Of a stretch of 64,000 nt of DNA, positions 51,721 through 62,290 are shown piece by piece. The stretch is from NCBI RefSeq assembly GCF_032911445.1, contig NZ_JAWJEJ010000002.1, positions 434,001 through 498,000 on the forward strand. The letters run 5' to 3'. Numbering within the stretch: position 1 is the first letter of the stretch; each line of letters opens with the position of its first letter. The notes below the pieces were generated by a model. It saw only the letters and a program-made list of their open reading frames with translations, was not told the origin of the DNA and made no database searches. The translations under genes and the position numbers were made by a program. The stretch comes from Sphingomonas sp. HF-S4. Lineage in GTDB: Bacteria; Pseudomonadota; Alphaproteobacteria; Sphingomonadales; Sphingomonadaceae.

Positions 51721-54477
51721 ATGCCCCATCTCTATCTCGTCGACGGCTCCGGCTATATCTTTCGCGCCTATCACCGGCTGCCGCCGCTAACCAACAAGCA
51801 TGGCGAGCCGGTCGGCGCGGTCTATGGCTATACGACGATGCTGTGGAAGCTCGTCGACGAGCTCAACAAGGCCGACGGCCCGACTCACATGGCGGTGATC
51901 CTCGACAAGAGCGAGCACACCTTCCGCAACGAGATGTACGACCAGTACAAGGCGCACCGTCCGCCCGCGCCCGAGGACCTGGTCCCCCAGTTCCCGATGA
52001 TCCGCGACGCGACGCGCGCATTCAGCCTGCCGTGCATCGAGGAGGCGGGCTGGGAAGCCGACGACCTGATCGCGAGCTACACCAAGGCGGCGCTGGCGCA
52101 GGGCTGGTCGGTGACGATCGTCAGCTCGGACAAGGACCTGATGCAGCTGATGACCGATCCGTCGGTCGACATGCTCGATACGATGAACAACCGCCGGCTC
52201 GGGCCCAAGGACACCGAGGAGAAGTTCGGCGTCGGCCCCGAGAAGCTCGGCGAAGTGCTCGCGCTGATGGGCGACAGCGTCGACAATGTGCCGGGCGTGA
52301 AGGGGATCGGGCCCAAGACCGCGGCGAAGCTGATCCTCGAATATGGCGATGTCGAAGGCGTGCTGGCAGCGGCGCCCGACATGAAGCCGTCGAAGATGCG
52401 CGACAATCTGATCGAGCATGCCGAGATGGCGCGGCTGTCGCGAAAACTGGTCGAGCTCGCCTGCGACGTGCCGTTGCCCGATCCGCTCGACGAGCTCGAG
52501 TTGAAGGGCATTCCCGACGCGCCGCTGCGGGCGTTCCTCGAGCATCACGGCTTCCGCACCTTGCTCAACCGGCTCTCGGCGGTCGCCGATGCGCCGGTCG
52601 AGAAGCACGAGACGCCCGGCCTGCCCGAGGATCCGCCCTGCGATCACGACGCCTATGAGACGGTGGTCACCGAGGCCGATCTCGACCGCTGGATCACGCA
52701 AGCGACGCACCAGGGCTGGGTGGCGATCGATACCGAGACGAGCGAGCTCGACGCGATGCGCGCCGGGCTGTGCGGTGTCTCGATGGCGCTGGCCCCCAAC
52801 AGGGCGTGCTATATCCCGCTCACCCATGGCGGCAGCGACATGTTCGCCGAGAAGCCGGTCCAGCTCGACAAGCCGCTGGTGCTGGCCAAGCTGAAAGTCC
52901 TGCTCGAAGACCCGGCGGTCCTCAAGATCGGGCACAACCTCAAATACGATTTGATCGTGCTGCGCCAGCGCGGGATCGACGTCGCGCCGTATGACGACAC
53001 GATCGTGATGAGCTTCGATCTCGATGCGGGGCTGCACGGCCACGGCATGGACGAGCTCGCGGCGACGCACCTCACGCACAGCTGCATCGCGTTCAAGGAC
53101 GTGGTCGGCACCGGCAAGAAGCAATTGAGCTTCCGCGAAGTCGATCTCAAGGCGGCGACTCGCTACGCCGCCGAGGACGCCGACGTCACGCTGCGGCTGT
53201 GGCAGCGCCTCAAGCCGCGGCTGGCCTATGAGAGCGTCACGCGCGTCTACGAGATGGTCGACCGGGCGCTGGTATCGGTGATCGCTGGCATGGAGCGCGA
53301 AGGCGTCAAGGTCGACGCCGCGACGCTCGCGCGGCTCTCGGACGAATTCTCCAGGCAGATGGCGACGCTCGAGGAGGAAATCCACGCGATTGCCGGGTTC
53401 AAGTTCACCATCGGCAGCCCCAAGCAACTGGGCGACGTGCTGTTCGACAAGATGGGGATCAAGGGCGGGCGCAAGGGCAAGTCGGGAGTCTATTCGACCG
53501 ACGTCAACGAACTCGAGCGGATCGCGGCGGACAAGGATTCTCCCGGCCGCGAGATGGTGGTCAAGGTGCTCGACTGGCGCCAGCTTTCGAAGCTGAAGTC
53601 TACCTATACCGACGCGCTCCAGGCGCAGATCAATCCCGAGACGGGCCGCGTCCACACGAGTTACTCACTGACCGGCGCGCAGACCGGGAGGCTGTCGTCG
53701 ACCGACCCCAACCTCCAGAACATCCCGATCCGCACCGAAGTCGGCCGCCAGATCCGCGACGCGTTCGTCGCCGAGCCGGGCAACGTGATCCTCGCCGCCG
53801 ACTATTCGCAGATCGAGCTGCGCCTCGCCGCGCACATCGCCGACGTGCCGGCGCTGCGCACCGCGTTCGAGAATGGCGACGACATCCACTCCATGACTGC
53901 GATGGAGCTGTTCGGCGAAGTCAATCGCGACACGCGCGGGCGGGCGAAGACGATCAACTTCGCCATCCTCTACGGCATCTCGCGCTGGGGCCTAGCCGGC
54001 CGGCTCGACGTGACGCCCGACGAAGCGCAGGACATGATCAACCGCTATTTCGAGCGCTTCCCGGGCATCAACAACTATATCGTCTCGACGACCGAGGAAG
54101 TGCGCGCGCGGGGCTATACGACCACCTTGTTCGGCCGGAAGACGCACTTCCCGCGGATCAAGTCGAGCGTCCAGCACGAGCGCCAGGGCGCCGAGCGTGC
54201 GGCGATCAACGCGCCGATCCAGGGCACCAGCGCCGACATCATCAAGCGCGCGATGGCGCGGATGGGACCGGCGCTGCTCGACGCAGGGCTGCCCAAGGTG
54301 CGGATGCTGATGCAGGTGCATGACGAATTGGTGTTCGAACTGCCCGAAGCCGATGTGGAGAAGGCGCGCGGGGTAATCGAACGCGTGATGGCGACGGCGG
54401 CCGAGCCCGCGATCAAGCTCACCGTCCCGCTCGGTGTCGAGATCGGGGTAGGCCCGAGCTGGGGCGCGGCGCATTGA
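51721..54477 (+). CDS. polA: DNA polymerase I
   Basis: 918 aa. Order: 5'-nuclease domain (1-300; DGSGYIFRAYH, VSSDKDLMQL, GVKGIGPKTA), 3'-5' exonuclease (about 320-510; AIDTETSELD and the DEDDy pattern, which appears intact) and family A polymerase (540-918) with the metal-binding motif AADYSQIELRLAAH and the HDE motif MQVHDELVFELP. ATG 51721 is chosen because MPHLYLVDGSGYIFRAYH matches the family start. The stop overlaps the TTG start of the flippase gene. Confidence 0.97.
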   Translation: MPHLYLVDGSGYIFRAYHRLPPLTNKHGEPVGAVYGYTTMLWKLVDELNKADGPTHMAVILDKSEHTFRNEMYDQYKAHRPPAPEDLVPQFPMIRDATRAFSLPCIEEAGWEADDLIASYTKAALAQGWSVTIVSSDKDLMQLMTDPSVDMLDTMNNRRLGPKDTEEKFGVGPEKLGEVLALMGDSVDNVPGVKGIGPKTAAKLILEYGDVEGVLAAAPDMKPSKMRDNLIEHAEMARLSRKLVELACDVPLPDPLDELELKGIPDAPLRAFLEHHGFRTLLNRLSAVADAPVEKHETPGLPEDPPCDHDAYETVVTEADLDRWITQATHQGWVAIDTETSELDAMRAGLCGVSMALAPNRACYIPLTHGGSDMFAEKPVQLDKPLVLAKLKVLLEDPAVLKIGHNLKYDLIVLRQRGIDVAPYDDTIVMSFDLDAGLHGHGMDELAATHLTHSCIAFKDVVGTGKKQLSFREVDLKAATRYAAEDADVTLRLWQRLKPRLAYESVTRVYEMVDRALVSVIAGMEREGVKVDAATLARLSDEFSRQMATLEEEIHAIAGFKFTIGSPKQLGDVLFDKMGIKGGRKGKSGVYSTDVNELERIAADKDSPGREMVVKVLDWRQLSKLKSTYTDALQAQINPETGRVHTSYSLTGAQTGRLSSTDPNLQNIPIRTEVGRQIRDAFVAEPGNVILAADYSQIELRLAAHIADVPALRTAFENGDDIHSMTAMELFGEVNRDTRGRAKTINFAILYGISRWGLAGRLDVTPDEAQDMINRYFERFPGINNYIVSTTEEVRARGYTTTLFGRKTHFPRIKSSVQHERQGAERAAINAPIQGTSADIIKRAMARMGPALLDAGLPKVRMLMQVHDELVFELPEADVEKARGVIERVMATAAEPAIKLTVPLGVEIGVGPSWGAAH

Positions 54478-55976
54478 GCGAGCCCGCCGCACCGGCGGCC
54501 GACGACATCAACGCCCTCGCCAAGGGCGGGCGGACCAACATCCTGGGCTTCCTGCTGCGGCTCGCCGCGCGGCTGCCGTTCCTGTTCATCGCCGGGCGGG
54601 CTTATGGGCCGGATATCGTCGGGCGCTATGCGATCGCGGTCCTGGTGATCGAAGTCGCCGCGCTGCTCGCGACGCTGGGGCTCAAGCGCGGGCTGGCGCA
54701 GGCGCTGGCCGCCACCGACCGGCCGCACGCGCATGTCGTGTGGGACGCGGTACTGGTGGCGTGCGGCGCCTCGGCGATCGCCAGCGCGGTGCTGATCGCG
54801 TTTCCGCAGGTCATGTATCCCAACAGCCCGGTGATGGGGCTCGAGCGGCTGCTGCCCCTGGTGGTGTTCGCGGTGGCGATCTCCGACGTGACGCTGGCCG
54901 CACTCGCCTATCGCCACAATATCGGGGCGTCGGTGACCGCGCGCGCGGTCGTCGAGCCGTGGACGATCAGCATCGCGGCATGGGGCTTCTCCTATGTCTC
55001 GACGCGCGATGGGCTGATGTACGCCTATGTGCTGTCGATGCTCGCCGCGCTGGCTGCGTCGGTGGTGCCGTTCGTGCGCGAATATGGCATGCCGCGCGGC
55101 TGGCATCCGCGCTTCGCCGACATCGTCGCGCTCGCCCGCCGCAACGCGCCGCTGGCCGGTGCGGACGCCATCGAATGGGGGACGCGCAATGTCGATCGCT
55201 TCATCCTGGCGCTGCTGTTCAGCCCGGGGGTGGTCGGCATCTATTACATGGCGCAGCAGGTCGCCTCGATTCCGCAGCGGCTGAAATCGAGCTTCGATCC
55301 GATCCTCGCCCCCGTGGTGACGCACAGCCTTGCCGAGAACGACCGCAAGGCCGTCGCCAAGCAGGTGCGCCAGGTCGGCTTCTGGATCGTCAGCGCGCAG
55401 GCGGCGTGCTTGGTCGTTTTCGGCATCCCCGCCGAGGGTGTGATGGGACTGATCGGGCCCGAATTCGTGATCGGCGCCGGGGTGATGTGCGTGCTGCTCG
55501 TCGCCGAGGTGCTCGCCTCGACCGGGGCAGTCTGCGAGACCGGGCTGATCTATGTCGCGCGGCACCGCAATCTGATGATCTCGCTCGCGGTGCTGCTCCT
55601 CCAGATCGCGCTGAGCTTCGGCTTCGTCTTCGTGGCGCGGGCGCAGGGCTGGTCCGAGCCGGTGCAGGCGGCGGGGCCGGCGGCGGCGCTAGCGACGGCG
55701 GTGACGATCGGATCGGTGGTCAAGGCGGTGATGCTGCGGCGGCTGCTCGGCGCGCCGGTGGTGAGCATCCGCCCGGCCTTCTTCGTCGCGATCGGTGCAG
55801 CGGGGCTGGTCGGCGCGGCGTTTACGTCGCTGCCGCACCGCTATGAATGGGCCGAACTGAGCCTCGGCATGCCGGCGATCCTGGTCACCTTTCTGTTCGT
55901 GATGATCAAGTTCGGCTTCAGCCCCGAGGACCGGGCGCTGTTCCGCAAGACACCCGCGGAAGAACCTGCCCGGTAG
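54474..55976 (+). CDS. MOP-superfamily polysaccharide flippase
   Basis: 500 aa with about twelve to fourteen membrane helices, in the oligosaccharide or lipopolysaccharide flippase group (Wzx/MurJ-like relatives). The start LRLAARLPFLFIAGRAYGPDIVGRYAIAV resembles the first two helices of polysaccharide exporters (given in parts: LRLAARLPFLFIAGRA, GPDIVGRYAIAV). The start is TTG 54474 forming a TTGA overlap with polA. No glycosyltransferase genes are adjacent, so the substrate is unknown. Confidence 0.88.
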   Translation: MSEPAAPAADDINALAKGGRTNILGFLLRLAARLPFLFIAGRAYGPDIVGRYAIAVLVIEVAALLATLGLKRGLAQALAATDRPHAHVVWDAVLVACGASAIASAVLIAFPQVMYPNSPVMGLERLLPLVVFAVAISDVTLAALAYRHNIGASVTARAVVEPWTISIAAWGFSYVSTRDGLMYAYVLSMLAALAASVVPFVREYGMPRGWHPRFADIVALARRNAPLAGADAIEWGTRNVDRFILALLFSPGVVGIYYMAQQVASIPQRLKSSFDPILAPVVTHSLAENDRKAVAKQVRQVGFWIVSAQAACLVVFGIPAEGVMGLIGPEFVIGAGVMCVLLVAEVLASTGAVCETGLIYVARHRNLMISLAVLLLQIALSFGFVFVARAQGWSEPVQAAGPAAALATAVTIGSVVKAVMLRRLLGAPVVSIRPAFFVAIGAAGLVGAAFTSLPHRYEWAELSLGMPAILVTFLFVMIKFGFSPEDRALFRKTPAEEPAR

Positions 55977-56021
55977 CGCCACCCTTGCCGGGAAGGCGCG
56001 ATCTCGGGCAGGGTGTTTCCG

Positions 56022-57824
56022 CTAGTACACCCGCTTCTTGGGCTTGATATACTCGATCTCGTCGGTGAGCGTGTAGTCGTGCACCGGCCGATAATCGATC
56101 GATACCGCGCCGCCCTTGCCGCCCCAGCCTTCGAACGTCGCGACGGTGTGCTTCATCCACTCGGCGTCGTTCCGGTCGGGGAAGTCCTCGTGCATGTGCG
56201 CGCCACGGCTTTCCTTGCGGTTGGCGGCGCACTGGATCGTCACCACGGCCTGGCCGATCAAATTGTCGAGTTCGAGCGTCTCGACCAGATCGGTGTTCCA
56301 CACGAGCGAGCGATCGGTAATGCCGACATCGCCGAAGCCCTTATAGACTTCGTCCATGTGCGTGACGCCTTCCGCCAGCAGCGCGCTGTCGCGGAACACG
56401 GCGCAGTGGCGCTGCATCGTCTTCTGCATGTCGCGGCGAATCTCCGCGGTCGGGCGCGCGCCCTTGGCGTTGCGGAAATGATCGAGACGGGTGAGCGAAT
56501 ACTCCTCCGAATTCGCCGGCAGCGCCGCGTGCGCGGTGCCGGGCTTGACGATTTCCTTGAGGCGCAGGCCGGTGGCGCGGCCGAACACCACGAGATCGAT
56601 CAGCGAGTTCGAGCCGAGGCGGTTGGCGCCGTGGACCGAGACGCATGCCGCCTCGCCGACTGCGAACAGGCCGGGGATGACGGTGTCGGGATTGCCGTCC
56701 TTATTGTGGACGACTTCGCCATGATAATTGGTCGGGATGCCGCCCATATTATAGTGGACGGTCGGGACCACGGGCAGCGGCTGGCGCGTGAGGTCGACGC
56801 CCGCGAAGATCTTGCCGGTCTCGGTGATGCCGGGCAGGCGCTCGGCGAGGATCTTCGGATCGATATGGTTGAGGTGAAGGAAGATGTGATCCTTCTCCTT
56901 GCCGACGCCGCGGCCCTCGCGGATCTCCATCGCCATCGAGCGCGCGACGACGTCGCGGCTGGCGAGATCCTTGGCCGAGGGGGCATAGCGCTCCATGAAG
57001 CGCTCGCCCTCGGAATTGGTGAGGTAGCCGCCTTCGCCGCGGGCGCCCTCGGTGATCAGCACGCCGGCGCCGTAAATGCCGGTCGGGTGGAACTGGACGA
57101 ACTCCATGTCCTGCAGCGCGATGCCTGCGCGCAACGCCATGCCGTTGCCGTCGCCGGTGCAGGTGTGGGCCGAGGTCGCCGACTGGTAGACGCGCCCGCC
57201 GCCGCCTGTGGCGAGCACCACGGCGTGGCTGCGGAAGCGGTGGATGCTGCCGTCTTCCATGCACAGCGCGATCACGCCGCGGCACTTGCCGTCTTCCATG
57301 ATCAGATCGAGCGCGAAATATTCGACGTAGAAATCGGCGTCGTACTTCAGGCTCTGCTGGTAGAGCGCGTGGAGCATCGCATGGCCGGTGCGGTCGGCGG
57401 CGGCGCAGGTGCGCTGCACGGGGGGGCCTTCGCCCATATTCTGCATGTGGCCGCCGAACGGGCGCTGGTAGATCGTGCCGTTGTCGTTGCGGCTGAACGG
57501 CACGCCGGCATGTTCGAGCTCGTACACGGCCTGCGGGGCCTCGCGGACCATATATTCGATCGCGTCCTGGTCACCGAGCCAGTCCGAACCCTTGACGGTA
57601 TCGAACATGTGCCACGACCAGTGATCGGGCGAGTTGTTGCCGAGGCTAGCGGCGATGCCGCCCTGCGCGGCCACGGTGTGGCTACGGGTGGGGAACACCT
57701 TGGTGATGCACGCGGTCTTGAGCCCGGCCTCGGCCGAACCCATCGTCGCGCGCAGGCCCGAACCGCCCGCGCCGACGACGACGGTGTCGTAGGTGTGGTC
57801 GATGATCTTGTACGCAGCGGACAT
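56022..57824 (-). CDS. sdhA: Succinate dehydrogenase flavoprotein subunit
   Basis: 600 aa. The covalent-FAD histidine segment is [19 protein letters not shown] near residue 50, the FAD-binding start [11 protein letters not shown] precedes it, and active-site segments [13 protein letters not shown] and [18 protein letters not shown] are intact. It oxidises succinate to fumarate in complex II. It follows sdhD directly (start and stop share a base at 57824). The expected next gene, sdhB, is not here: after a 45-base gap lies the convergent flippase gene. An imperfect hairpin CACCCTTGCC...GGCAGGGTG at 55980-56018 may end transcription from both sides. Confidence 0.98.
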   Translation of the reverse strand: MSAAYKIIDHTYDTVVVGAGGSGLRATMGSAEAGLKTACITKVFPTRSHTVAAQGGIAASLGNNSPDHWSWHMFDTVKGSDWLGDQDAIEYMVREAPQAVYELEHAGVPFSRNDNGTIYQRPFGGHMQNMGEGPPVQRTCAAADRTGHAMLHALYQQSLKYDADFYVEYFALDLIMEDGKCRGVIALCMEDGSIHRFRSHAVVLATGGGGRVYQSATSAHTCTGDGNGMALRAGIALQDMEFVQFHPTGIYGAGVLITEGARGEGGYLTNSEGERFMERYAPSAKDLASRDVVARSMAMEIREGRGVGKEKDHIFLHLNHIDPKILAERLPGITETGKIFAGVDLTRQPLPVVPTVHYNMGGIPTNYHGEVVHNKDGNPDTVIPGLFAVGEAACVSVHGANRLGSNSLIDLVVFGRATGLRLKEIVKPGTAHAALPANSEEYSLTRLDHFRNAKGARPTAEIRRDMQKTMQRHCAVFRDSALLAEGVTHMDEVYKGFGDVGITDRSLVWNTDLVETLELDNLIGQAVVTIQCAANRKESRGAHMHEDFPDRNDAEWMKHTVATFEGWGGKGGAVSIDYRPVHDYTLTDEIEYIKPKKRVY

Positions 57825-58213
57825 CAGGCGACGGCTCCGGCAGTGAAGGCGACCTTGAGGATCGAGAAGATCGCCAGCGTGGCGGTCGCGATCGTGAAAT
57901 ACTTGAGCAGGAGCAGCAGCACGAAGCGGCTGTGGTCGTGCTGGTAATCCTCGATCACCACGGTGAGGCCGTGGTGGAAGTGATAGAAGGTGCTCACGAC
58001 GAGCAGGATCAGCGGCACTGCCGCCCAGGGCTGGGCAAGCCAGCCGCTGATCGTCGCATAGTCATAGGCGGGCAGCAGCGCGATCGAGAGCAGGAACCAG
58101 AGGACCAGTACGAGGTTCGATCCCGCGCTGATCTTGTGGTGCCACCAGCCCTCTGCGCCCTGGTGCGCCGAACCGAGACCGCGGACGCGGCCGAGAGGAG
58201 TGCCGTCACCCAT
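57824..58213 (-). CDS. sdhD: Succinate dehydrogenase membrane anchor subunit
   Basis: 129 aa with three membrane helices. The family segment [18 protein letters not shown] holds histidines in haem/quinone positions. It starts [16 protein letters not shown] after a short lead, as in alphaproteobacterial SdhD. It overlaps sdhC by 8 bases. Confidence 0.94.
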   Translation of the reverse strand: MGDGTPLGRVRGLGSAHQGAEGWWHHKISAGSNLVLVLWFLLSIALLPAYDYATISGWLAQPWAAVPLILLVVSTFYHFHHGLTVVIEDYQHDHSRFVLLLLLKYFTIATATLAIFSILKVAFTAGAVA

Positions 58214-58628
58214 TGGTCTTCTCCAGGATCCAGGCCCAGAAGGCCGCGGTCAGCGCGATCGAGACGAGGAAGGTCGACAGCGCGGTGGCCTTGTTCGCCT
58301 TGAGCTCGAAATTGGCGCCCGTGTCGAGGAACAGGTGGCGCACGCCCGAGGCCATGTGCTGGAAGAACGACAGCGTCAGCCCGATCCCGACGACGTAGCC
58401 GGCGATGTTGAGCTTGCCCGATTCGAGCGTGAACAGGTCGAGGAACGCGGCATAGGCCGCCGGGCCCGAGGCCAGCGCCGCGAGCCACCAGACGAACAGG
58501 ATCGTCCCCACGGTCGCCATGCCGGAGCCGGTGACACGGTGAAGGATCGAGACCGCCATCGAGGGGCCCCATTTCCAGATCGACAGATGCGGCGAGAGCG
58601 GTCGCGCTGGGTTGCGGACGTTGGCCAA
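58206..58628 (-). CDS. sdhC: Succinate dehydrogenase cytochrome b556 subunit
   Basis: 140 aa with three membrane helices. It contains RPLSPHLSIWKWG near the N-terminus, SILHRVTGSGM and QHMASGVRHLFLDTG with the haem-binding His. First gene of sdhCDA; its promoter should lie in the 167-base gap shared with the divergent chemoreceptor-like gene. Confidence 0.95.
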   Translation of the reverse strand: MANVRNPARPLSPHLSIWKWGPSMAVSILHRVTGSGMATVGTILFVWWLAALASGPAAYAAFLDLFTLESGKLNIAGYVVGIGLTLSFFQHMASGVRHLFLDTGANFELKANKATALSTFLVSIALTAAFWAWILEKTNG

Positions 58629-58795
58629 GAATATTCCTTTCGGGTCGTCGCCGCTTCCTTAGTCCCCGATGCAACGGATGCAAGTCGGGATACGTCCGCG
58701 GCGCGGGCTCTAACCCCCTCTTAACCAATCCAGCGGCATAGCGGGTGCGAGGGGCGGCGCATTCCATCGCGGCCGCGTCAGGGGACCAGTTGACT

Positions 58796-60157
58796 GTGGC
58801 TTCGACCAAGGATTTGCCGGTTGCCGGCACGATGAGCGCCCGGATCGACATGCGCGCGCGGCTGCGCGTGTTCGACGTCGAGGGATCGCTGGTGCGTTCG
58901 AGCCGCGACGCCTGGGCCGCGCTGGAGCCGGAAATCCGGTCGGTCTCCGAAGCCTATTGGCAGCAATGGCTGCGCTGCTTTGCCGACGAGCGCAGCTGGG
59001 CGACCGACGATACCGCGAAGATGATCGATCTCGGCGTGGTCTTCCTCAAGAACCGCTTCCTCGACCTCGAAGGCAGTGCCTGGATCGAATCGATCGAGCG
59101 CTCGGTCGCCGCGGCCTATGCGGCCGACGTGCCTCCGATGGCCCTGCTGTCGATGATCAGCGCGAGCGATCGTGCGGCGCTGCAGGTGCTGATGCGTCGA
59201 ATCGGCAGCGACGATGCCGGGCTCGCCGGGCTGATCGACACGCTGATGCGGCTGTCGGCGCTCGAAGGCGACATCACCGTCGAGATCTACAACATGTATC
59301 GCGAGCACAGCTCGCAACGCGCGCGCGACCGGCTCGCCGCCGAATTCCGCGATTCGATCGGAATGACCGTCGAGAACGCCTCGCGCGAGGGCGACCAGCT
59401 CCGCGTCCAGGCCGTGCATACTTCGGCCTCGGCGCGCGGGATGCTCGGCAAGGCAAGCGAAGTCGCTGCGGCAGCCGAGCAGTCGGCGGTGGCGATGCGC
59501 GAGGCGGCGCAGACCGCGGCGGGGCTGATCCGCGCGATCGAGGATGCCCGCACCGAAGTCGAGGCGGCGGCCGATATCGCGACGCGCGCGTCGAGCCAGG
59601 CGGGCGCGGCGGTCGGCATGTCTGAGATGCTCTCGGAGCACGCCAAGTCGATCGAATCGATTCTCGGGCTGATCCGCGACATTGCCGGGCAGACCAATCT
59701 GCTCGCGCTCAATGCGACGATCGAGGCTGCGCGCGCCGGTGACGCCGGCCGCGGCTTCGCCGTGGTCGCGCAGGAAGTGAAGAGCCTGGCCAACCAGACC
59801 GCACGCGCCACCGACGACATCGCCGCCAAGATCGCGGCAATCCAGTCGGCCACGCGCGGCACGGTCGAGACCAACGCCTCGATCCGCGAGACGGTGAGCG
59901 AAGTGCAGGAAAGCGCCAATCGCATCCGCACCGCGATGGAAGTCCAGGCGCAGACCGTGACGGCAATCACCGCGGCGGTCGACGAGACCGCGCTCGCCGC
60001 CGATTCGATGTCAGCGACGATCGGCGCGATCCGCGAGGATACCGAGACGGTGGCTTCCGAAATCGACCGGGTCGGCCAGGGCTTCGCCGCTCTCGACGGC
60101 CAGCTTGGCACCCTCAAGGGCAGCGCCAGCGACTTCGTATCGAAAGTCGCGGCCTAG
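58796..60157 (+). CDS. Soluble methyl-accepting chemotaxis-like protein 1
   Basis: About 453 aa; the start is uncertain (TTG 58790, GTG 58796 or GTG 58745 all in frame, with CAGGGGA at 58779-58785). No membrane segment is seen. Residues about 25-185 form a helical sensor domain ([30 protein letters not shown]) whose layout resembles globin-coupled sensors, but a proximal haem His is not at the expected place. The C-terminal 230 residues are a standard signalling coil with the tip [20 protein letters not shown]. It would signal to CheA or a similar kinase from the cytoplasm. The following gene is a near copy in its signalling half. Confidence 0.88.
   Translation: MASTKDLPVAGTMSARIDMRARLRVFDVEGSLVRSSRDAWAALEPEIRSVSEAYWQQWLRCFADERSWATDDTAKMIDLGVVFLKNRFLDLEGSAWIESIERSVAAAYAADVPPMALLSMISASDRAALQVLMRRIGSDDAGLAGLIDTLMRLSALEGDITVEIYNMYREHSSQRARDRLAAEFRDSIGMTVENASREGDQLRVQAVHTSASARGMLGKASEVAAAAEQSAVAMREAAQTAAGLIRAIEDARTEVEAAADIATRASSQAGAAVGMSEMLSEHAKSIESILGLIRDIAGQTNLLALNATIEAARAGDAGRGFAVVAQEVKSLANQTARATDDIAAKIAAIQSATRGTVETNASIRETVSEVQESANRIRTAMEVQAQTVTAITAAVDETALAADSMSATIGAIREDTETVASEIDRVGQGFAALDGQLGTLKGSASDFVSKVAA
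59429..60067 (+). repeat. First copy of a 639-base direct repeat (chemoreceptor signalling domain)
   Basis: Aligns to 60805-61443 with a constant offset of 1376 bases and no insertions or deletions. The encoded 213 residues differ at about 8 positions by eye (for example Ala/Thr, Asn/Ser, Glu/Lys), while the flanking sensor domains are unrelated in sequence. Confidence 0.95.
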
Positions 60158-60168
60158 GAGAGACGCAG

Positions 60169-61533
60169 ATGACGGGACGGCGCGAACCTGGACGGTGGAG
60201 CGGGGGCACCCGCTCGCTGGACGAGCATCGGCAAGTCTATGACTGGGACGGCGCGATGGCGCCGGTTTGTGCCGAAATCAGCCAGCTGCTCGACGGGCAT
60301 TACGAAGAGATCGCACGCGCCTGGTGGACGCATTTCCTCGACATGCCCGCCAGCGCGCCGATGCGCGGCATCCTCGAGAAGCCCAGCGCCTTCGAAGAGC
60401 AGGTCCAGCTTGGTGCCCGCTATGCCCGCCTCAAGTTCACCGCCGCATTCACCGAAGCCTGGGTGGAAATGGCGTGCGGCTATGCCAGCCAGACCTACAA
60501 GGCGGGTATACCGCTCCCCGCGGTGCTCGCTTCCTTCGCCTATGCGCACAGCGCGACGATGGGCGTGCTGCGCTCGAAGGTGACCGACGCCGAGCAGCTC
60601 GGCCGCTATTGCGACATCGTCGCGCGGCTGGCGATGGCCGAAGCCGATGTGATGGCTGGGCATCTCGGCGCGACCGACGCCGCGCATGTCAGCGAGGAAC
60701 GCCGCGACAGCTCGGCGCGCTTCCGCGCGAGCATCAGCGAATCGATCGAAGGCGCCACCGCGCTCGGCAACCGCATCCGCGTCCAGGCGCAGGGTGCGTC
60801 GAGTTCGGCGCGGGGCATGCTCGGCAAGGCCAGCGAAGTCGCCGCGGCGGCCGAACAGTCGGCGGTGGCGATGCGCGAGGCGGCGCAGACCGCGGCGGGG
60901 CTGATCCGCGCGATCGAGGACGCCCGCACCGAAGTCGAGGCGGCGGCGGATATCGCCACGCGGGCGTCGAGCCAGGCGGGCACCGCGGTCGGCATGTCCG
61001 AGATGCTTTCGGAGCATGCCAAGTCGATCGAATCGATCCTTGGCCTGATCCGCGATATCGCAGGGCAGACCAATCTGCTTGCCTTGAACGCCACGATCGA
61101 GGCCGCGCGGGCGGGCGACGCCGGCCGCGGCTTCGCCGTGGTCGCGCAGGAGGTGAAGAGCCTCGCCAGCCAGACCGCGCGCGCGACCGACGACATCGCC
61201 GCCAAGATCGCCTCGATCCAGTCGGCGACCCGATCGACGGTCGAAACCAACGCGTCGATCCGCTCGACGGTCAACGAGGTCCAGGAAAGCGCCAACCGCA
61301 TCCGCACAGCGATGGAAGTCCAGGCGCAGACCGTGACCGCGATCACCGCGGCGGTCGACGAGACCGCGCTCGCCGCCGATTCGATGTCGGCGACGATCGG
61401 CGCGATCCGCGAGGATACCAAGACCGTTACCAGCGAGATCGACACGCTCCAGCACGACGTCGCCGAAGTCGACGACCGGCTCAACCAGCTGCGCGCTGCC
61501 GCGGAGACCTTCTCGAGCTCGGTGGCGGCCTGA
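60169..61533 (+). CDS. Soluble methyl-accepting chemotaxis-like protein 2
   Basis: 454 aa. ATG 60169 has AGGAGAG upstream and follows the first gene by 11 bases. The N-terminal domain (about 20-170) is helical ([49 protein letters not shown]), again globin-sensor-like but with no His in the proximal position, and differs from that of protein 1. The signalling domain from about residue 213 is nearly identical to protein 1, including the tip [20 protein letters not shown]. No membrane segment. Both would couple to the same partner while sensing different cues. Confidence 0.9.
   Translation: MTGRREPGRWSGGTRSLDEHRQVYDWDGAMAPVCAEISQLLDGHYEEIARAWWTHFLDMPASAPMRGILEKPSAFEEQVQLGARYARLKFTAAFTEAWVEMACGYASQTYKAGIPLPAVLASFAYAHSATMGVLRSKVTDAEQLGRYCDIVARLAMAEADVMAGHLGATDAAHVSEERRDSSARFRASISESIEGATALGNRIRVQAQGASSSARGMLGKASEVAAAAEQSAVAMREAAQTAAGLIRAIEDARTEVEAAADIATRASSQAGTAVGMSEMLSEHAKSIESILGLIRDIAGQTNLLALNATIEAARAGDAGRGFAVVAQEVKSLASQTARATDDIAAKIASIQSATRSTVETNASIRSTVNEVQESANRIRTAMEVQAQTVTAITAAVDETALAADSMSATIGAIREDTKTVTSEIDTLQHDVAEVDDRLNQLRAAAETFSSSVAA
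60805..61443 (+). repeat. Second copy of the 639-base chemoreceptor signalling repeat
   Basis: Partner of 59429-60067. The near-identity ends sharply at GAGATCGAC; the last 30 codons of the two genes differ. Confidence 0.95.
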
Positions 61534-61534
61534 C

Positions 61535-61562
61535 CGTCATCCCGGCGAAAGCCGGGATGACG
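61535..61562. repeat. REP-like hairpin between chemoreceptor 2 and the SDR gene
   Basis: Perfect 12-base stem CGTCATCCCGGC / GCCGGGATGACG with a GAAA loop, beginning two bases after the stop codon. No T-tract follows. A variant lies at 63226-63255. Confidence 0.9.
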
Positions 61563-61591
61563 GACCGAGGCGTTGTCGCTACTGCCGCGCC

Positions 61592-62290
61592 ATGACCAAC
61601 ATCCTCCTCACCGGCGCCAGCCGCGGGATCGGCGCGGCGATCGCGCAGTCGCTCAGCGGCGACGGCATCACCCTGATCGGCCAGAGCACGCGGGGCGCGT
61701 TCTCCGCCGACTTCACCGATCCCGCCGCACCGCAGGCCCTGTGGCAGCAAGCGCTCGATGCGCTCGACGGGCGGCTCGACGTGCTGATCAACAATGCCGG
61801 CATCTTCGAAGCGACCCCGCTCGATCTCGACCATGACGACTGGGTCGCGGGCTGGGAGCGGACGATGCGCGTCAACCTCACCGCCTCGGCCGAACTCTGC
61901 CGGCTGGCGGTGCGCCACTGGCAGGCCGAGGGGCGGCCGGGGCGGATCGTCAACGTCGCCAGCCGCGCCGCCTATCGCGGCGACTCGCCGGCGCACTGGC
62001 ATTATGCCGCGTCGAAGGCGGGGATGGTCGGCATGACCAAGTCGATCGCGCGCGGCTATGCGGCGCAGGGCATCCTCGCCTTCGCGATCTGCCCGGGTTT
62101 CACGATGACCGGCATGGCCGAGGACTATCTGGCGAGCCGGGGCGGCGACAAGTTGCTCGCCGATATCCCGCTCGGCCGCGTCGCCGATCCCGAGGAAGTC
62201 GCCAAGCTCGCGCGTTTCTGCGCGCTGGAGGCGCCGCCGTCGATGACCGGCGCGGTGCTCGACATCAACGGGGCCAGCTATGTCCGTTGA
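61592..62290 (+). CDS. Short-chain dehydrogenase/reductase
   Basis: 232 aa Rossmann-fold oxidoreductase. The cofactor motif GASRGIGAAIA (TGxxxGIG type, residues 7-17), NNAGIFE and the catalytic HYAASKAGMVGM (YxxxK) are present, with the Ser in NVASRAAYRG. Typical FabG-like family size; the N-terminal cofactor segment is shorter than usual because a stretch near residues 30-45 is reduced. NAD(P)H-dependent; substrate unknown. Its 3' end overlaps the prmA start by 11 bases, so the two are coupled, but a functional link is not obvious. Confidence 0.92.
   Translation: MTNILLTGASRGIGAAIAQSLSGDGITLIGQSTRGAFSADFTDPAAPQALWQQALDALDGRLDVLINNAGIFEATPLDLDHDDWVAGWERTMRVNLTASAELCRLAVRHWQAEGRPGRIVNVASRAAYRGDSPAHWHYAASKAGMVGMTKSIARGYAAQGILAFAICPGFTMTGMAEDYLASRGGDKLLADIPLGRVADPEEVAKLARFCALEAPPSMTGAVLDINGASYVR

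Noticed and set aside
56013..57947. A 644-codon plus-strand open frame opposite sdhA
   Set aside because: Antisense shadow of a complete succinate dehydrogenase flavoprotein gene; its translation shows no family features.
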